A stretch of DNA of 64,000 bases from Mesostigma viride (taxonomy: Eukaryota > Streptophyta > Mesostigmatophyceae > Mesostigmatales > Mesostigmataceae): positions 1,320,785 to 1,384,784 of the forward strand of contig RPFO01000079.1 in NCBI GenBank assembly GCA_009746045.1, in the 5' to 3' direction. Of this stretch, positions 51,270 through 63,209 are shown piece after piece (the first letter of the stretch is position 1; each line of letters starts with the position of its first letter). Below the pieces are notes generated by a model that saw only the letters and a program-made list of their open reading frames with translations, was not told the DNA's origin and did no database searches. The position numbers were made by a program, and so were the translations under genes.

Positions 51270-52620
51270 CAAGGGCGTTGGTGACGACATCATCGTCCCC
51301 CTCCTCCCACTGTGGCACGGGTTCCTTGTAGTCGTACTGCTTGATCTTGTCGATCACGTGGAGGTTGTTCAAAGTAGATGTAGACGTAGCGCTCCAGGGT
51401 GGATGGCAGCATCCGGTTCCGGCGCTTTGTATGGAAGAAGCCGGCGGCCGAGTTGACGCGCTCGACGCCAATGGCGCCAGCGCCTTGCCCAGTCGTGGGC
51501 ATGGCCACCCACCTCAGCTGGGGAGGAAGGCGCCGTAGCGGAACCAAGTGACTTCCATGCTGGCATGGTGCGGCTGTGAGCCTGGACCGCCGGATCGGCC
51601 AGCACGCCGTCCTTCATGCGGAAGCTGATATACTGCTCGTTAGCCAGCGCCACGAGCTCGGGATCCACCAGGATCTTGCGCATCATGATCTCCATCCCCT
51701 CCATAACCTCAGGGTTGCTTTCTTGGTCGTGGGCAGGATCGTTGTACACACTCCGGGTCCAGCGCGTATCCGGCGGCGTGGATCGGGCTTTGGACATAGT
51801 TCCTTGTCTCCTTGATAGTTCCAGCTAGCGGTAGGACCCCAGATCAAACAGCTTCCTGCACTCCGCGGGGCGCAGCCCTGGCACCTCCCGGAGCTTCTCA
51901 CACATCATGAACAGGCGGTGGTAGACCTTGCTGCTGGTTGCCATGCAGGTCCGAGGAAAAGAGACAAGCTCCTTGTTGATCACTTTGTGCACGTGCACGA
52001 CAGGGCCCAGCTTCATCCAGAACTGCTTGTCGCTGACGACATCCGTCAGCCGCTCAAACTCAGCAGCCCACGGCTGCGTTGCTGCGTACTCAGCGACTTC
52101 CCCGTCAAGAAAGGTCAGCTTGATGATGCGCATTGCCGCCATGACGGACTTGGTTGTGAGGTAGCGGCCGGGTCCCAAATTGCGATGGTCGCCATACTTC
52201 TTAAGTTCCGCGCCCCCGTGCGACCGGAAACAGTGCAGCAGCTTGTCGTGGTCCCGCACAAACATGGCCACCTCCATGGCGTCATCCATGGGCTTGGAGA
52301 TGAAAGGGCACTTCTTGTATATGTCCTCGAACAGCAGGTCGAGCCCGTGGAGCACGCAGCTTGCCATGGCAATGCTGGGAAACTCCTTCTCCAGCAATGT
52401 CCTGGCATCCCTCATCACAGTGGGGTTGTCCGTCACGACCTGGGTGACGTTCTTGACCCCCACCTTCCGGATCTGCCGTGCGATGGTCTTGAACATGAAC
52501 TCACTGGACTTGACCTTCCCGGAGACGACGTCCCTTGCCAAGAAAATGCTCTGGCCATTCAGCGTAAGGTGCACAAACGTCTTTCAAATGAGGTGGGACC
52601 AAACCCCCAAGAGCACGTGT
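51270..52620 (-). pseudogene. hAT-family transposase, decayed
   Basis: The main open frame (52574-51825) contains DVVSGKVKSSEFMFK, VTQVVTDNPTVMRDA, ASCVLHGLDLLFEDI and a conserved FW-type stretch (KQFWMKLGPVVHVHK), matching the DUF659/RNase H-like part of hAT transposases. An in-frame TAG at 51825-51827 is followed in the same frame by more hAT sequence (DPELVALANEQYISFRMKDG). A frame change near 51550 leads to the C-terminal dimerisation region (VERVNSAAGFFHTKRRNRM, YVYIYF). The N-terminal zinc finger is missing and the beginning is out of frame. Downstream lies an acidic/Gly-rich tail that merges into the AGG repeat. Confidence 0.8.
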
Positions 52621-52639
52621 AGGCTTTGCACGGGTTGCC

Positions 52640-53920
52640 TGAGACATGGCCAGCATGGCAGGAACTGCCATGCATCTTATGGAAAGCAAACAGGTCTACA
52701 CGGCGGTGGCCAGCCGCAGAGCACTGCACGAAGTAATATAGCCTGCCTTACGTCACATCGGCACTAGGCGCCGATACGCAGCTAAAAACTGGCGATATCA
52801 CAAGCAAATCGATGTCATTCCCTTTCTACCACCAGGACGCACTTACCTTTCACACCCCTCACACCCGGGATCACTAATCACGCATATGCGTTGGCGCTGA
52901 ACGGGGCTGCATCAGAAAAGCTGTTAAAGCTCGGCGTTTTCAAGTTGTCCGGAAGCAATGCAGCCCGCTAGTCTGGCCGGACAGACGCTCCATGCGTCAT
53001 CCATTGACGTATGAAAGTGGCTGCAGCGGCCTCACCAGCGCTGTTCGCATAATAGCGCTCCAATAGCTGGGGGCGCGCGCGCGTTTATTGTCCGCAACCC
53101 AGTTTTTCCTTCCAAAAAACACCCCTTCCTCTACCTACGGATCCACGACAAAAGGCTCGAAAATAGCCAGTGCCCCTTTAGTCACGGCTGCCCCGACATC
53201 CCCCCCCACCGTTCCGCTAGTCTCCTTCCCATCATATGGAAGGGTCGTCCAGCTGGCAGGCGCACTATCCACGCCATCTATGCCCCATCAATCTGATTAT
53301 CACTAACCTGGCATCAAGCACACAAATGCCGACCCCACGAATTAAAAAATCCACTTTTCACACAATTACCGGTCGGGATAGCTGCACGGATAATTTATCT
53401 ACCCAACGCGCTCCTTACTGGTCGAAATGATGCACGAACGTGGACATAAGGTCTATTTTACTCGACGCCGCCATGGTCGTGCATTCGTGAAAATTCTTCG
53501 TCCTGTCCTGGTCCTGTTGCCCGAAAGACGTGGCCAAAATAGGTACGTTCTGCCGTCGACCCCTGTCGACCCCAATGGGGCAGGACGCTCAGCACATATA
53601 CCAGATTCGCGCCACTGGGGCCGGACGACCCATAGGACCGGTCCTTCCCGCCAAAATAACCGTCCCCAGGTGACCTTGGTGAAAAAGGCCTCAATATTGA
53701 GCCAAAAGGCCTCAAATGAGGCCTCTTGACATTGGGACAGCCATGAATGGCATCACATGACATCTGATTGACATCATGATATACATGTGTGCCAAATGTT
53801 CACGTCACGTATGCCAAATGTTCCAATTGCCCATGTCTCACTTAATGCAAACAACTACCTGCCTCTATTCCATGAGGGCCGAGCTTCCACGGTTCGTGAG
53901 ACAGTTGTTGACATAACATA
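52640..53920. other. No recognised gene
   Basis: Only short unsupported frames. Nothing identified apart from low-level GC-rich palindromes near 53540-53660. Confidence 0.5.
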
Positions 53921-53929
53921 AACCGTTAG

Positions 53930-54085
53930 GTCCCCGCGCCCCGCTAGTAGACCTTGGGCTTCTCGGGGCAGGGCGTGCTATGGATGTAGTCAGGCCACAG
54001 GTCGCCTGCCGCTGAGCAGGCGTAAGCGCATCGTCAAGCAACCAAGGGGAGTTCCCCAGCTTCTTGCGGCGAGAGACCTGTGTAA
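53930..54085 (-). pseudogene. LINE ORF1 C-terminal fragment
   Basis: The minus strand reads SRRKKLGNSPWLLDDALT and then, one frame over, DLWPDYIHSTPCPEKPKVY, a stop, and RGAGT. This parallels the KRLEKTHFTLDDDLT / ELWPTYLQL / PVYWKGAAIYV end of the ORF1-like protein at 17831-19320. It is a short dead scrap. Confidence 0.5.
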
Positions 54086-54089
54086 GTTT

Positions 54090-55430
54090 ACACGCCGGCC
54101 GGGAATCATGCATGAATCAGGCATGAATGCATCTTTTCGAAGTTAACGGCTCTTCCCTTGCATGAGTTCAGAAGCGCACGGCTCGCCAACATGAGGCAAC
54201 CTCTCGGGTATATAGCGTTCGCATTGCTGAATCTCATTTACGAGGAAAAAGACGTCGATCCTACATTTTCACAGAGCGCAGCGAGGAAGAGCGCCTCTTA
54301 TTTTCGTCATCTTTCCACGTTTATAAATGGGTTTACTTTTTTCCCGTTAGTTCCTATTTTGGTCGTCATCCCAACATGACGGTGCAATATGAGTCCGCTG
54401 CCCTGTGAGAATTCGGAAAGCGATAGTTAAAGAATTTGAAAGCGATAATTTAAGAACTTGATGGGATACCCTACCAAGCTAGATTCTGGAGCTTAGTCTG
54501 CATACCTCGAGGTTTGTGCGCAAGGCTGCCCGCCTCATTCTAAAAGAGGCGTCGGTTCCATGGCATGCATAGCCTTGAACACTACCTCAATTTTGCATCG
54601 CTGCAGGCTTCAATGACTGACCGAAATGCTTGATAGTATGATGCACGAAGGCGGGTTACTCCGAGGCTTGGTATAGCAGTGAACTTCGGAACTTTTCCTG
54701 CCTGGCTGCGACTCCCGCTTGGTGAGTTCTTGTCCGCATATTTCGATTTATTACGACTATCAGTGCGAATGTCATTAGTATCTTCATTACCACTGTCACA
54801 AATGATTAATTGTGCATATGCTTTCGTTTTGGATCCATGGAACACCGAGCTTGTAACCCTTGTGCAGGGTGATGGTATTGTGGTGGGCCGAAACAACCCT
54901 CCCTCACAGCTAACTGTAGGGACCTGTTTTAAACTCAATCCACCTTCTACGAAAGGGTAAGCGAGGGCGTGCCATTGGACACAGAGCAATATTTGTAGTT
55001 GTCACTGCGCCCAGAAGCCCAGGCAATATGCTTCTCCTCTGCCTCTCTGTTATTTAGCCTTGTTTTCATTCATGCTGCTCCTTGCTGCCTGGGTCTCGCT
55101 ATTGGAGACAGTCTGGCTGCTTGTCAGGGTGTCCATTCGTGCGCCACCTCTGACCTTGCTTATGCCATCGCCTCTCACAGCGTGCCACCCTGGGGATGCC
55201 ACCGCGCCAGGCACCATCGTACCCCATCACATGTCTCATTCCATATCATGTCACACATCAGTATCCCACCCTTATTGCTGTTTCTTGGTGGCACTCAGCC
55301 ACCTGGTGTGTGTGTGACCGGCACACATTGCCACAAGGCACGGCCACAAAGATGTGAGCCTCCTCTTGCAGACACGCCTGCCCGGGGAAACATGCGTCAG
55401 GCAAACGTACTGAACAAATTATCGCAGACG
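54090..55430. other. No recognised gene; possible 5' flank of the phosphatase gene
   Basis: Contains a 93-codon frame at 54679-54960 with no recognised domain and no clear splice context. Nothing else identified. Confidence 0.4.
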
Positions 55431-55435
55431 AAAAG

Positions 55436-55625
55436 CTTTTCCCCTTCCTCTCCCCTTCCTCTCCCCTTTCCCTCCCCTTCCTCTCCCCTTGCTCTCCCCT
55501 TCCCCTCCGCATCCTCTCCCCTTTCCCTCCACTTCATCTCCCCTTTCCCTCCGCTTCCTATCCCTGTCCTCTCCCCTCCCCCCCCCTTCCTCTCCCTGTG
55601 CTCTCCCTCTCCCCAGCCCGCATCC
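55436..55625. repeat. Polypyrimidine repeat (CCCCTTCCTCT type)
   Basis: Imperfect tandem units of CTCCCCTTCC over about 190 bp, with a homopurine complement. It lies about 370 bp upstream of the phosphatase start. It generates long spurious frames on both strands. Confidence 0.85.
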
Positions 55626-55996
55626 CCCGCGTCCTCGCTCACCCCACTCTGACACGCTTTCTGCTTTCCCCTCGCAACTGACGCAGCATCCCCAAGACGA
55701 GTTGTGCATCCACATGCGGCACGAGACCTGTCCACATGTGGCCCCACATCCGAACCTCCACAACAAGTAACAAGTTGCCTCCGTTCCTGTGGGCCCCTTG
55801 CACCCCCGCCCCCATTGTCTTATTGGGCCCACCGCCCACCACGGTGGCTCCTCGTCTACTTGCCGCTTTGACGGTAGCTGGTGGCAGCGATTGCACGGAC
55901 CCGAAACGCAGCATATCCCTGCTCTCCTCCCGCGGTTCCTGAACGCACTATGTCCCCCCTCCCCTCCCCTCCCCGTTAGCCCTCGGGGATGGCCCC

Positions 55997-58896
55997 ATGG
56001 GCCCTTCACCCCGCCGGCCGGTAGCCACACACCCAGTCCTGCGGTGCCCTGCGCCAGCATCATCCACTGGCGATCCGCCCCACTCCCGCATGCCCATGGC
56101 GACCCGCATCATGCCAACGGACACCGTGGTGGCCAACACCAACGTGGCCAAGCCAGAGAGTGCCGAGGGCAACATCCCCCGGCTGGTCGGGGTAGTGGCG
56201 TCATGTAGCAGCAACTCGCTACCCATCCCATTGCCCAAGCTTGAGGAGGCATCCTCCACCAAGGGGGCAGCCTCCAGCACGGCGAGCACGGGGAATGCCA
56301 GGGGCCCCACCGGGGTCCCTGCGGTGGCGTCCTCCATCGAAGAGGCAGAGGCGTCCTCTCGCGCGGCCCCCCCCTCCCTCGTGTTTGAGCGCTTGCTCGT
56401 GGGCTCCTACAACAACGCGCGCGCGGCGACCCACCTGAGGCAGCTGGGCGTGGACGCGGTGCTGTGCTGCGCGGTGGAGCTGCCCAGGGAGGCATGTGGA
56501 GGCGTGCGGCAGTACCTACACATTCCGCTGCATGACTCCCCATTTGCGGACGCGCGCGCCGAGTTTCCCAACGCCATCCAGTTCCTGGGTGCGCATGCTG
56601 CCGATGGCACATTCTCTATCACACAATGACTAGCAATTGGTAGCAATGTCTGTGAATGAGTAGGCTACCATCTGTAAAGAATTCCTATCACTAAAACAGG
56701 ACTTACATTGGGGCATATGGTATAAGCACGCATCTGAATTGTGCGTTCCTTATCATCCCTATCTGGACCTTTATGTGTGGAATGGTGGCAGGTCTAGGTT
56801 GGGACACCCGCTGCTGCGTCCTACGTGGTAGCAACCCATCGCATGTGCCAGTATCGTGCCGTCTATTGTGTATGGCGTGCTATGCATATAGTGACCTGGG
56901 GCATGCTATGCATATAATGACCGGTGGCATGTGCCAGTACCATCCATGCGGCGGGCCCCTGTGCTAGCACTTTTGGGAGCACGACAGACTAGGCTAGGGG
57001 CTGGGCCCCTCAGGGTAGGCAGCCTTTCCCCTGGGCTCTATGTACGTGCTTGCGCTCGTTGCGGGTGCAGGCAGGCATGGGCTGCTGCCGGCACCCGCCC
57101 ATCGCACCTGTTCAGTCGCGCGTGGCTATCTACCTTTGTCTGGCATACACAGCATCTGGGGTCTGTCCGCTGTCGCTAGCTGGCCCCCACTGTGTTCTAA
57201 TGCTGTCCCCCCTCCCATGCCCTCTTCCGTCCCATGTGCCATGTCTGTTGCCACGCTCAATAGCTGGGAAGAATGGGTGACCGATGACCCCCCGCGCGGG
57301 CTGGAAACAGGGCCCAGGGATGCTGGCTGCTTTTAATTCTTTGCCTCCTTTCTTTCCTTTGCGCCCTTTGCGTCCTTTGTTCATCCCCCGCCACCCGCCT
57401 AGGGCATCCAAACCGCGACCCGGTACCAGCCACACCCAAAGTTCCTGCATGGTTGCCCCCATCCGTGCTGCTGCTGCTGCCTTGTCACCTCCCTCCCTTG
57501 CTCTTGCTTGCCTCCCTCCATCCCTTCCTCCCCCTCTCCTGCCCTCCCCTCTTTCCTCTTGCCCCATGCTCACCATGCGCAGACGAATGCCAGCGGCAAC
57601 ACCGGACAGTGCTCGTCCACTGTGTGCACGGGCTGTCGCGCTCGCCCACCCTCGTGTGCGCATGGTGAGGCATTCGTGCCATGATGCATGTGGGCGTGTC
57701 CATGGTGAGGGATGCTGCCATGGGTGGGCGCGCGGGGTGGTGATGTGGGTACGGCGCGGTGGGCACTGATGGGCAGACGTGCTGCTGCTTGCGGAGACCG
57801 GCCTGGGATTGTCTTCGAACGTTGTTACGCGGTCCGTTTGCGCGCTGTGTAACTTTTGTGGGTGTGGTGGGCATGAGATGGCTACCCATGCAAGCTGCCT
57901 CTTTGAATCTAGGGCATGCACGTTGGGCACACACATAGTGCACGCACATAGGGCACGCACATAGGGCACGCACATAGGGCACGCAAATAGGACACGCACG
58001 TAGGGCACGCACATACTGTGGCTTGTGTTATCGTACTGCTGCACGTCAGCGTGTATGCTCCATCGCCCCCCTCCCTTGCATGACTTCCACCGGCGAGCTG
58101 GTGTCGAGCCGCTGTTGGTTTCCACACATTGCACATGCTGGTCGCCTACCACTCGTTTGTGCTCGTGGGTACTGTCACGTCACAGACATGCCATGTAACA
58201 AGTGTTTTGTCACAAAGTGACGGATGGCAGCACAAGCCGTGTAGATGATGCATACCCACGTCCACTTCCACAATTAGCTTGTGAACCTGGCACAGCCCTG
58301 TGTCGTGGTCTTTAGTGATACGTTCGCCTGAGCCTCAGCCCTACTAATTTCTTTTCCTTGTCGCGAGTGCCGTCAATGACAGCAACGCACGGATGATGAC
58401 GTGCGCACGGGTGGTGTTCCTCCTGCCCCTGCAGGCTCATGCGCTCCCAGGGCTGGACGCTGCAGCAGGCCATCCACCGACTGTGGTCGGTCAGGGAGCG
58501 CGTGCGGCCAAACCACGGCTTCCAGCGACAGCTCATGGCCTTCGACCGCGAGCTGTATGGGCAGGTATATTGCATGCCAGACCTTTTCTGTATGCCTGCT
58601 ATAGTGTACGCGGGGTACGCGGGATGCCAGATGAGTTATGAGCCATGCTTTCTGACAGGCAGATGTGCCAGGTAGCTGAGCCTGGTACCAGACTGTGCCC
58701 GGTGTCCCAGTCCAAGGGCTTGCTTGTGCGTGTTCTTTTGCCCAGGGGGCCAATGCCATCAATTGGTTTCTTGTCATGTGTCCTCATGAACTGTCGGTGT
58801 GCATGCATAAGTGTCTTATCTACGGCGCATGCCCGTGAAGCATTCGGTCTGCAGGTGCTTCTTGCCAAACCAGATGCCAGGGAGTTGAGATGCTAG
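55997..58896 (+). CDS. Dual-specificity protein phosphatase, four exons
   Basis: Predicted exons: 55997-56588, 57583-57664, 58435-58564, 58855-58896. All introns are GT-AG (GTGCGC, GTGAGG and GTATAT donors; GCAG acceptors) and the frame is kept at every junction, giving 281 residues. The N-terminal 125 residues are low complexity. The catalytic domain begins at LLVGSYNNARAATHLRQLG (about residue 133). Asp180 in HIPLHDSP is the likely general acid. The signature HCVHGLSRS, with Cys211 and Arg217, spans the exon 2 start. Exon 3 encodes GWTLQQAIHRLWSV and RPNHGFQRQLMAFD, the typical helices of this family. It would dephosphorylate phospho-Tyr/Ser/Thr; the substrate is unknown. Starts at the in-frame ATGs near 56090 or 56111 are alternatives, and an alternative last exon may lie at 59237-59359. 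Confidence 0.8.
57912..58015. repeat. 13-bp tandem repeat in phosphatase intron 2
   Basis: About eight units of GGGCACGCACATA with small variations, wholly within the predicted second intron. Confidence 0.85.
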
Positions 58897-59236
58897 GGTA
58901 CTGCCAGTTATGTGCACGAGCATGTTCACTGCCTTTGCAAGTACTCGCGTCACACGTGGAATGACAGTACGTCCATTGTTAATGTGCCAGCAGTGTGAGT
59001 GTCATCCTAAAGTTCTACTTTTTCTTTGGAAATAGTCTTCAGGCGTGACTTTTATTCGCAAATAATCAAAATCCCGCTCATACAGAGTTCCATGCTTCCG
59101 AACAAAGGTTGCTGACAGCAAGGTTGAAGACGTGCAACACTCTTCGAGGATCGTCAGAACAGCAATAACCTTCCTAATATTATGTGCGACTCCTGCTCGT
59201 GGCAAATAATCATGGTTTGTTTCTTCTTGCTTGCAG

Positions 59237-59359
59237 AACTCCTTCAACTTTGATGCGTCGCAAGCACCTGGCGTGAAGACATGCGAGGTTTGCAACAAGC
59301 AGTTCCTACCGCGTGGCTTCCCCATTCACCAACGCAGTTGTCAAGCCAAAAGGCCATAG
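59237..59359 (+). CDS. Candidate zinc-finger terminal exon
   Basis: Preceded by a good acceptor (TTGTTTCTTCTTGCTTGCAG). The 41 codons read NSFNFDASQAPGVK and then CEVCNKQFLPRGFPIHQRSC, a C2HC-type finger, ending at TAG 59357-59359. Phase 0 fits the end of phosphatase exon 3 (58564), so it could be an alternative last exon. It could instead be a fragment of the adjacent LINE, whose proteins also carry such fingers. Confidence 0.4.
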   Translation, partial: NSFNFDASQAPGVKTCEVCNKQFLPRGFPIHQRSCQAKRP

Positions 59360-59739
59360 TGATCCACGACCCTGTGCAGGACTTTTCAATTACCGCCGGT
59401 TTGGTTCCAGGGCCAAGCAAATAGGCCCTGCCAGGGTTAGGCGCCGCGGTGGCCAACATTGGAATACCGCGACATGATTTTAGCTGACACGCAGAGCAAA
59501 GACGCTGTTGGCGTCATCCGCTCAACCTCTCTTACTCAGATATGGTCGGATATTACATTTTTAAAAATGAGCAGCGTTGGGCGGACCTTGTCAAAGACTA
59601 CGACCCCCCAACTGTGGGTCCTAGGAAATATAAATAGCAATAGTATATATGCCTTCGCGTCTTTCCTCTCAGACAACTACCCTAGTCCTTCCACGGCGTT
59701 GGATCGCCATGCGTCCAGGCATAGTTATCTCACTTCATA

Positions 59740-60571
59740 TATAAAATCTCCGGTCGCCACATCCTCAGGGCGGCTGTGGATGCCGGCGCTGCAGCCGCTG
59801 TGGCTGAGCGCGACAAGTTTGCCTCCTACGGCAATGTGGGGCCCCACTGGGTCATCCCCTTTGTCCTTGAGGAGTTCGGGGCCATGGGCCCCAAGACGGC
59901 GGAGTTTTGCCACGAGTGCTGCCATCGCCGTGAAGACCGCCTCGACCTCGAGGGTCAGACCGCCCCGTGGTCTGCCCGCACGTGGTCCTCCTATTGGCGG
60001 CAGCCTGTCACTCGCCCTCACTCGCACCGTGGCTGATGTGTTTTTCCGCCGCACCTGGGCCGACTTTGTCGCGACCCATGCGGTCCTGGTCCTCCCTGTT
60101 CTTATGTACGGGGCCGAGACGCGGACCCTCACAGCTGACCTTGCCAGAAAGCTGGACGGCGCGGTCACCAACATGCTGCGATCGGTTTTTCGTGTAGGAT
60201 ACGCTGCTCATGTTCGCAATGAGGACCTGTCCCTCGGCATGCCATATATCTGCACAAGCACCTGCAGCTAGTAGGGTACTTAGCTCGAGCACCAACCAGG
60301 TAGATACATCACGTTAGCCCCCCCGCGGGACTGCGCCCAGCTCAGCCTGGTCGGCACCTCCTTACGTGGGCCGGGTCCCGCGACTGCTAGACGCCGCAAG
60401 GCCCGCGTGCACCTTCAAAGAACAGCTAGCAGAGGACATGGGGGGCCTAGGCCTCTCCGTGATTTGGAGCAAGATGATGCGACAAGGGCAAGTGGGCCCA
60501 AGTCATAGAGGACAACGACCCCCCTCCCGTGGGGAAGCGCCCGCGTCTGCAAACACGCGGGAAGCACGCTA
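59740..60571 (+). pseudogene. LINE ORF2 C-terminal region
   Basis: Spread over several frames: AERDKFASYGNVGPHWVIP with EEFGAMGPKTAEF (59800-59910), ADVFFRRTWADF (60035-60070), the hallmark VLPVLMYGAETRTLTADLARK and LDGAVTNMLRSVFRVGY (60087-60200), then [16 protein letters not shown] (60410-60460). The LYGAETxTL...LD....MLR pattern is diagnostic of the region after the reverse transcriptase in LINE-type ORF2 proteins. The RT core itself is absent, so the copy is 5'-truncated and frameshifted. It is followed after about 90 bp by the (CCAT)n tract. Confidence 0.7.
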
Positions 60572-60658
60572 GATAGGACCCCTAGGCCGGTAGAGAGCTT
60601 CGAACAATAGAGTTGGCGTGATGTTGTAGATAGATAAGACCGGTAGGATTGTGTGTCC

Positions 60659-61833
60659 CCATCCATCCATCCATCCATCCATCCATCCATCCATCCATCC
60701 ATCCATCCATCCATCCATCCATCCATCCATCCATCCATCCATCCATCCATCCATCCATCCATCCATCCATCCATCCATCCATCCATCCATCCATCCATCC
60801 ATCCATCCATCCATCCATCCATCCATCCATCCATCGGCCATCCATCCATCCATCCATCCATCCATCCATCCATCCATCCATCCATCCATCCATCCATCCA
60901 TCCATCCATCCATCCATCCATCCATCCATCCATCCATCCATCCATCCATCCATCCATCCATCCATCCATCCATCCATCCATCCATCCATCCATCCATCCA
61001 TCCATCCATCCATCCATCCATCCATCCATCCATCCATCCATCCATCCATCCATCCATCCATCCATCCATCCATCCATACATCCATCCATCCATCCATCCA
61101 TCCATCCATCCATCCATCCATCCATCCATCCATCCATCCATCCATCCATCCATCCATCCATCCATCCATCCATCCATCCATCCATCCATCCATCCATCCA
61201 TCCATCCATCCATCCATCCATCCATCCATCCATCCATCCATCCATCCATCCATCCATCCATCCATCCATCCATCCATCCATCCATCCATCCATCCATCCA
61301 TCCATCCATCCATCCATCCATCCATCCATCCATCCATCCATCCATCCATCCATCCATCCATCCATCCATCCATCCATCCATCCATCCATCCATCCATCCA
61401 TCCATCCATCCATCCATCCATCCATCCATCCATCCATCCATCCATCCATCCATCCATCCATCCATCCATCCATCCATCCATCCATCCATCCATCCATCCA
61501 TCCATCCATCCATCCATCCATCCATCCATCCATCCATCCATCCATCCATCCATCCATCCAGACATCCATCCAGACATCCATCCATCCATCCATCCATCCA
61601 TCCATCCATCCATCCATCCATCCATCCATCCATCCATCCATCCATCCATCCATCCATCCATCCATCCATCCATCCATCCATCCATCCATCCATCCATCCA
61701 TCCATCCATCCATCCATCCATCCATCCATCCATCCATCCATCCATCCATCCATCCATCCATCCATCCATCCATCCATCCATCCATCCATCCATCCATCCA
61801 TCCATCCATCCATCCATCCATCCATCCATCCAT
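60659..61833. repeat. (CCAT)n microsatellite, 1.17 kb
   Basis: About 293 units with rare interruptions (CGGCCATCC at 60836, a CCATACATCC at 61075, two CCAGACATCC at 61558-61575). Its position just past a LINE 3' end suggests an expanded LINE tail. Element D begins exactly at its end. Confidence 0.98.
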
Positions 61834-62500
61834 TGTTACGGCCCAGACCTTTGTATGGGCGTAACAATGCCTTCAATAAATAAGTCGAAAGTCATTTGTT
61901 ATTCGTTTGGGACTTTCGATAGCTCGCTTTCATAGTCCGCCGGACTATAGGACTCAATTCGGGACTTATCTGGGAATTTGTCCTAAGTTCGGGACTTTGT
62001 GTGTTTATTTGGTACTTTGTGTGTTCCGGACCAGTTATTTTAGGCCTAGCCAGAAGTAGGGGATCTTCTAGGGGCCGGACCGGCCCTAGACGTCATACAG
62101 AACCTATTGGGGCTTGACGGCAGTATCTGGAAGATCGGCGCGCATGTCGGCGCGCCTGCACACCAACTTGCCAGCTTGGTAGCGCAGCTAGGTGAAATTG
62201 GTCTGTGGACGATGGACTCTCTCTCTTTGGTTTGATGATTAATGAAACGAGTGTTGACGACTCTCTCAGACCAGGGGGCACTAATCCGGATGTCATTTGC
62301 CTCATGACATGCCGTGTTATATAGCTAGATTAATTAATCAGGCTATAAGGCCTAGCTGAGGATAAACCGCTGCTCAGTTAGTCAATTTACTGCGATCTTT
62401 GCTTGCTATCGCGGTACGCGGATGCGCGGCTATGCTGGCTTATTAAACTGCACCTTATACTAGATTAGATCTTTCGCACCATCCGGCTCGGGATGTAACA
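61834..62500 (+). repeat. Element D putative 5' LTR
   Basis: TG...CA ends with inverted TGTTAC/GTAACA. A TATATA lies at about 62319. Called from ends and context only, because the second copy is not in the window. Confidence 0.65.
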
Positions 62501-62501
62501 C

Positions 62502-62512
62502 TGGATCGGAGG
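62502..62512 (+). other. Element D primer-binding site
   Basis: TGGATCGGAGG starts two bases after the LTR. It shares ATCGGAGG with the chromovirus primer site at 8845. Confidence 0.6.
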
Positions 62513-63209
62513 TAGTTCTAGAGGTTTTCCACAGGTGCTCGCGAAGAGCCCTCGTGTTTAAGCCGCAAGGTGCATTCTTAATAGCGCAGGGCCTGCGCAG
62601 GACCGGCCCAATATTTAGTGAGATAGAAAGCCGAGTTCGACCCGCCGGCCTGGGAAGCTGGCTGTGGTGAACGACGGCATCGTCTAGCTGAAAGGGCGGT
62701 CATAGGTAGGGCTTAGAAGCATCACCTGTCGACTGGGCACCGACGGGGAGCTCGGCTCTGCACCACACAAGGAATCGGCGCCACAAGCTAGGGAGGAAAG
62801 TCGGCTGCGCAACGCCAAGGTACGTTTTGTCATGCAGTATGTGGTAGTAGCTTGCAGCCAACCGCCTTGCTCCGTCTCTCTTACCTGCACGCGTAGGATG
62901 TGCGCCCATCCTTGTTGTTTTGTTTGTGAATTTGTCGTTTCTGTGACGTATTGTGACTAGCGTCCTGGCTGCGAAAGCTGTGGGCGCTGGTAGGGTGGTT
63001 TCCGTGGCTTCGTCCTTGCGAAAAGGCGGGCAGTTATCACGGAGGCTACCCTCTTGTATGGAATTAGGGGCGCGAAGCTCCTGATTTCTGTGATAGTGAT
63101 TAGATTAGAGCCAGTTGGCATCCCCCCCCTGTGACAGGTCACACACTAGAGGTAAAAAGGTTCCTTTCTCTTTTCTATCTCTGTCTGCTGGCAATAGACA
63201 ACGTGTGTG
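62513..63209 (+). other. Element D leader
   Basis: About 700 bp of untranslated sequence between primer site and first ORF. No recognised feature. Confidence 0.4.

Noticed and set aside
49637-51471. Open frames of 400-560 codons of Ser, Leu, Pro, Glu, Arg or Gly runs
   Set aside because: Translations of the CCT array with short flanks. No domain outside the repeat apart from the hAT tail.
53860-54113. Host gene on the minus strand
   Set aside because: Sequence matches the C-terminal part of the LINE ORF1-like protein seen at 19020-19300, with a frame change and a stop.
55397-56063. Minus-strand frames of 116 and 214 codons
   Set aside because: Arise from the homopurine strand of the CTCCCCTTCC repeat and the low-complexity start of the phosphatase.
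57130-58152. Minus-strand 340-codon frame
   Set aside because: Runs across phosphatase introns, exon 2 and the 13-bp tandem repeat; low-complexity protein with no domain.
60649-61935. Long open frames encoding IHPS or MDGW repeats on both strands
   Set aside because: Pure translation of the CCAT microsatellite. A 4-bp unit is open in every frame, so openness carries no coding evidence.
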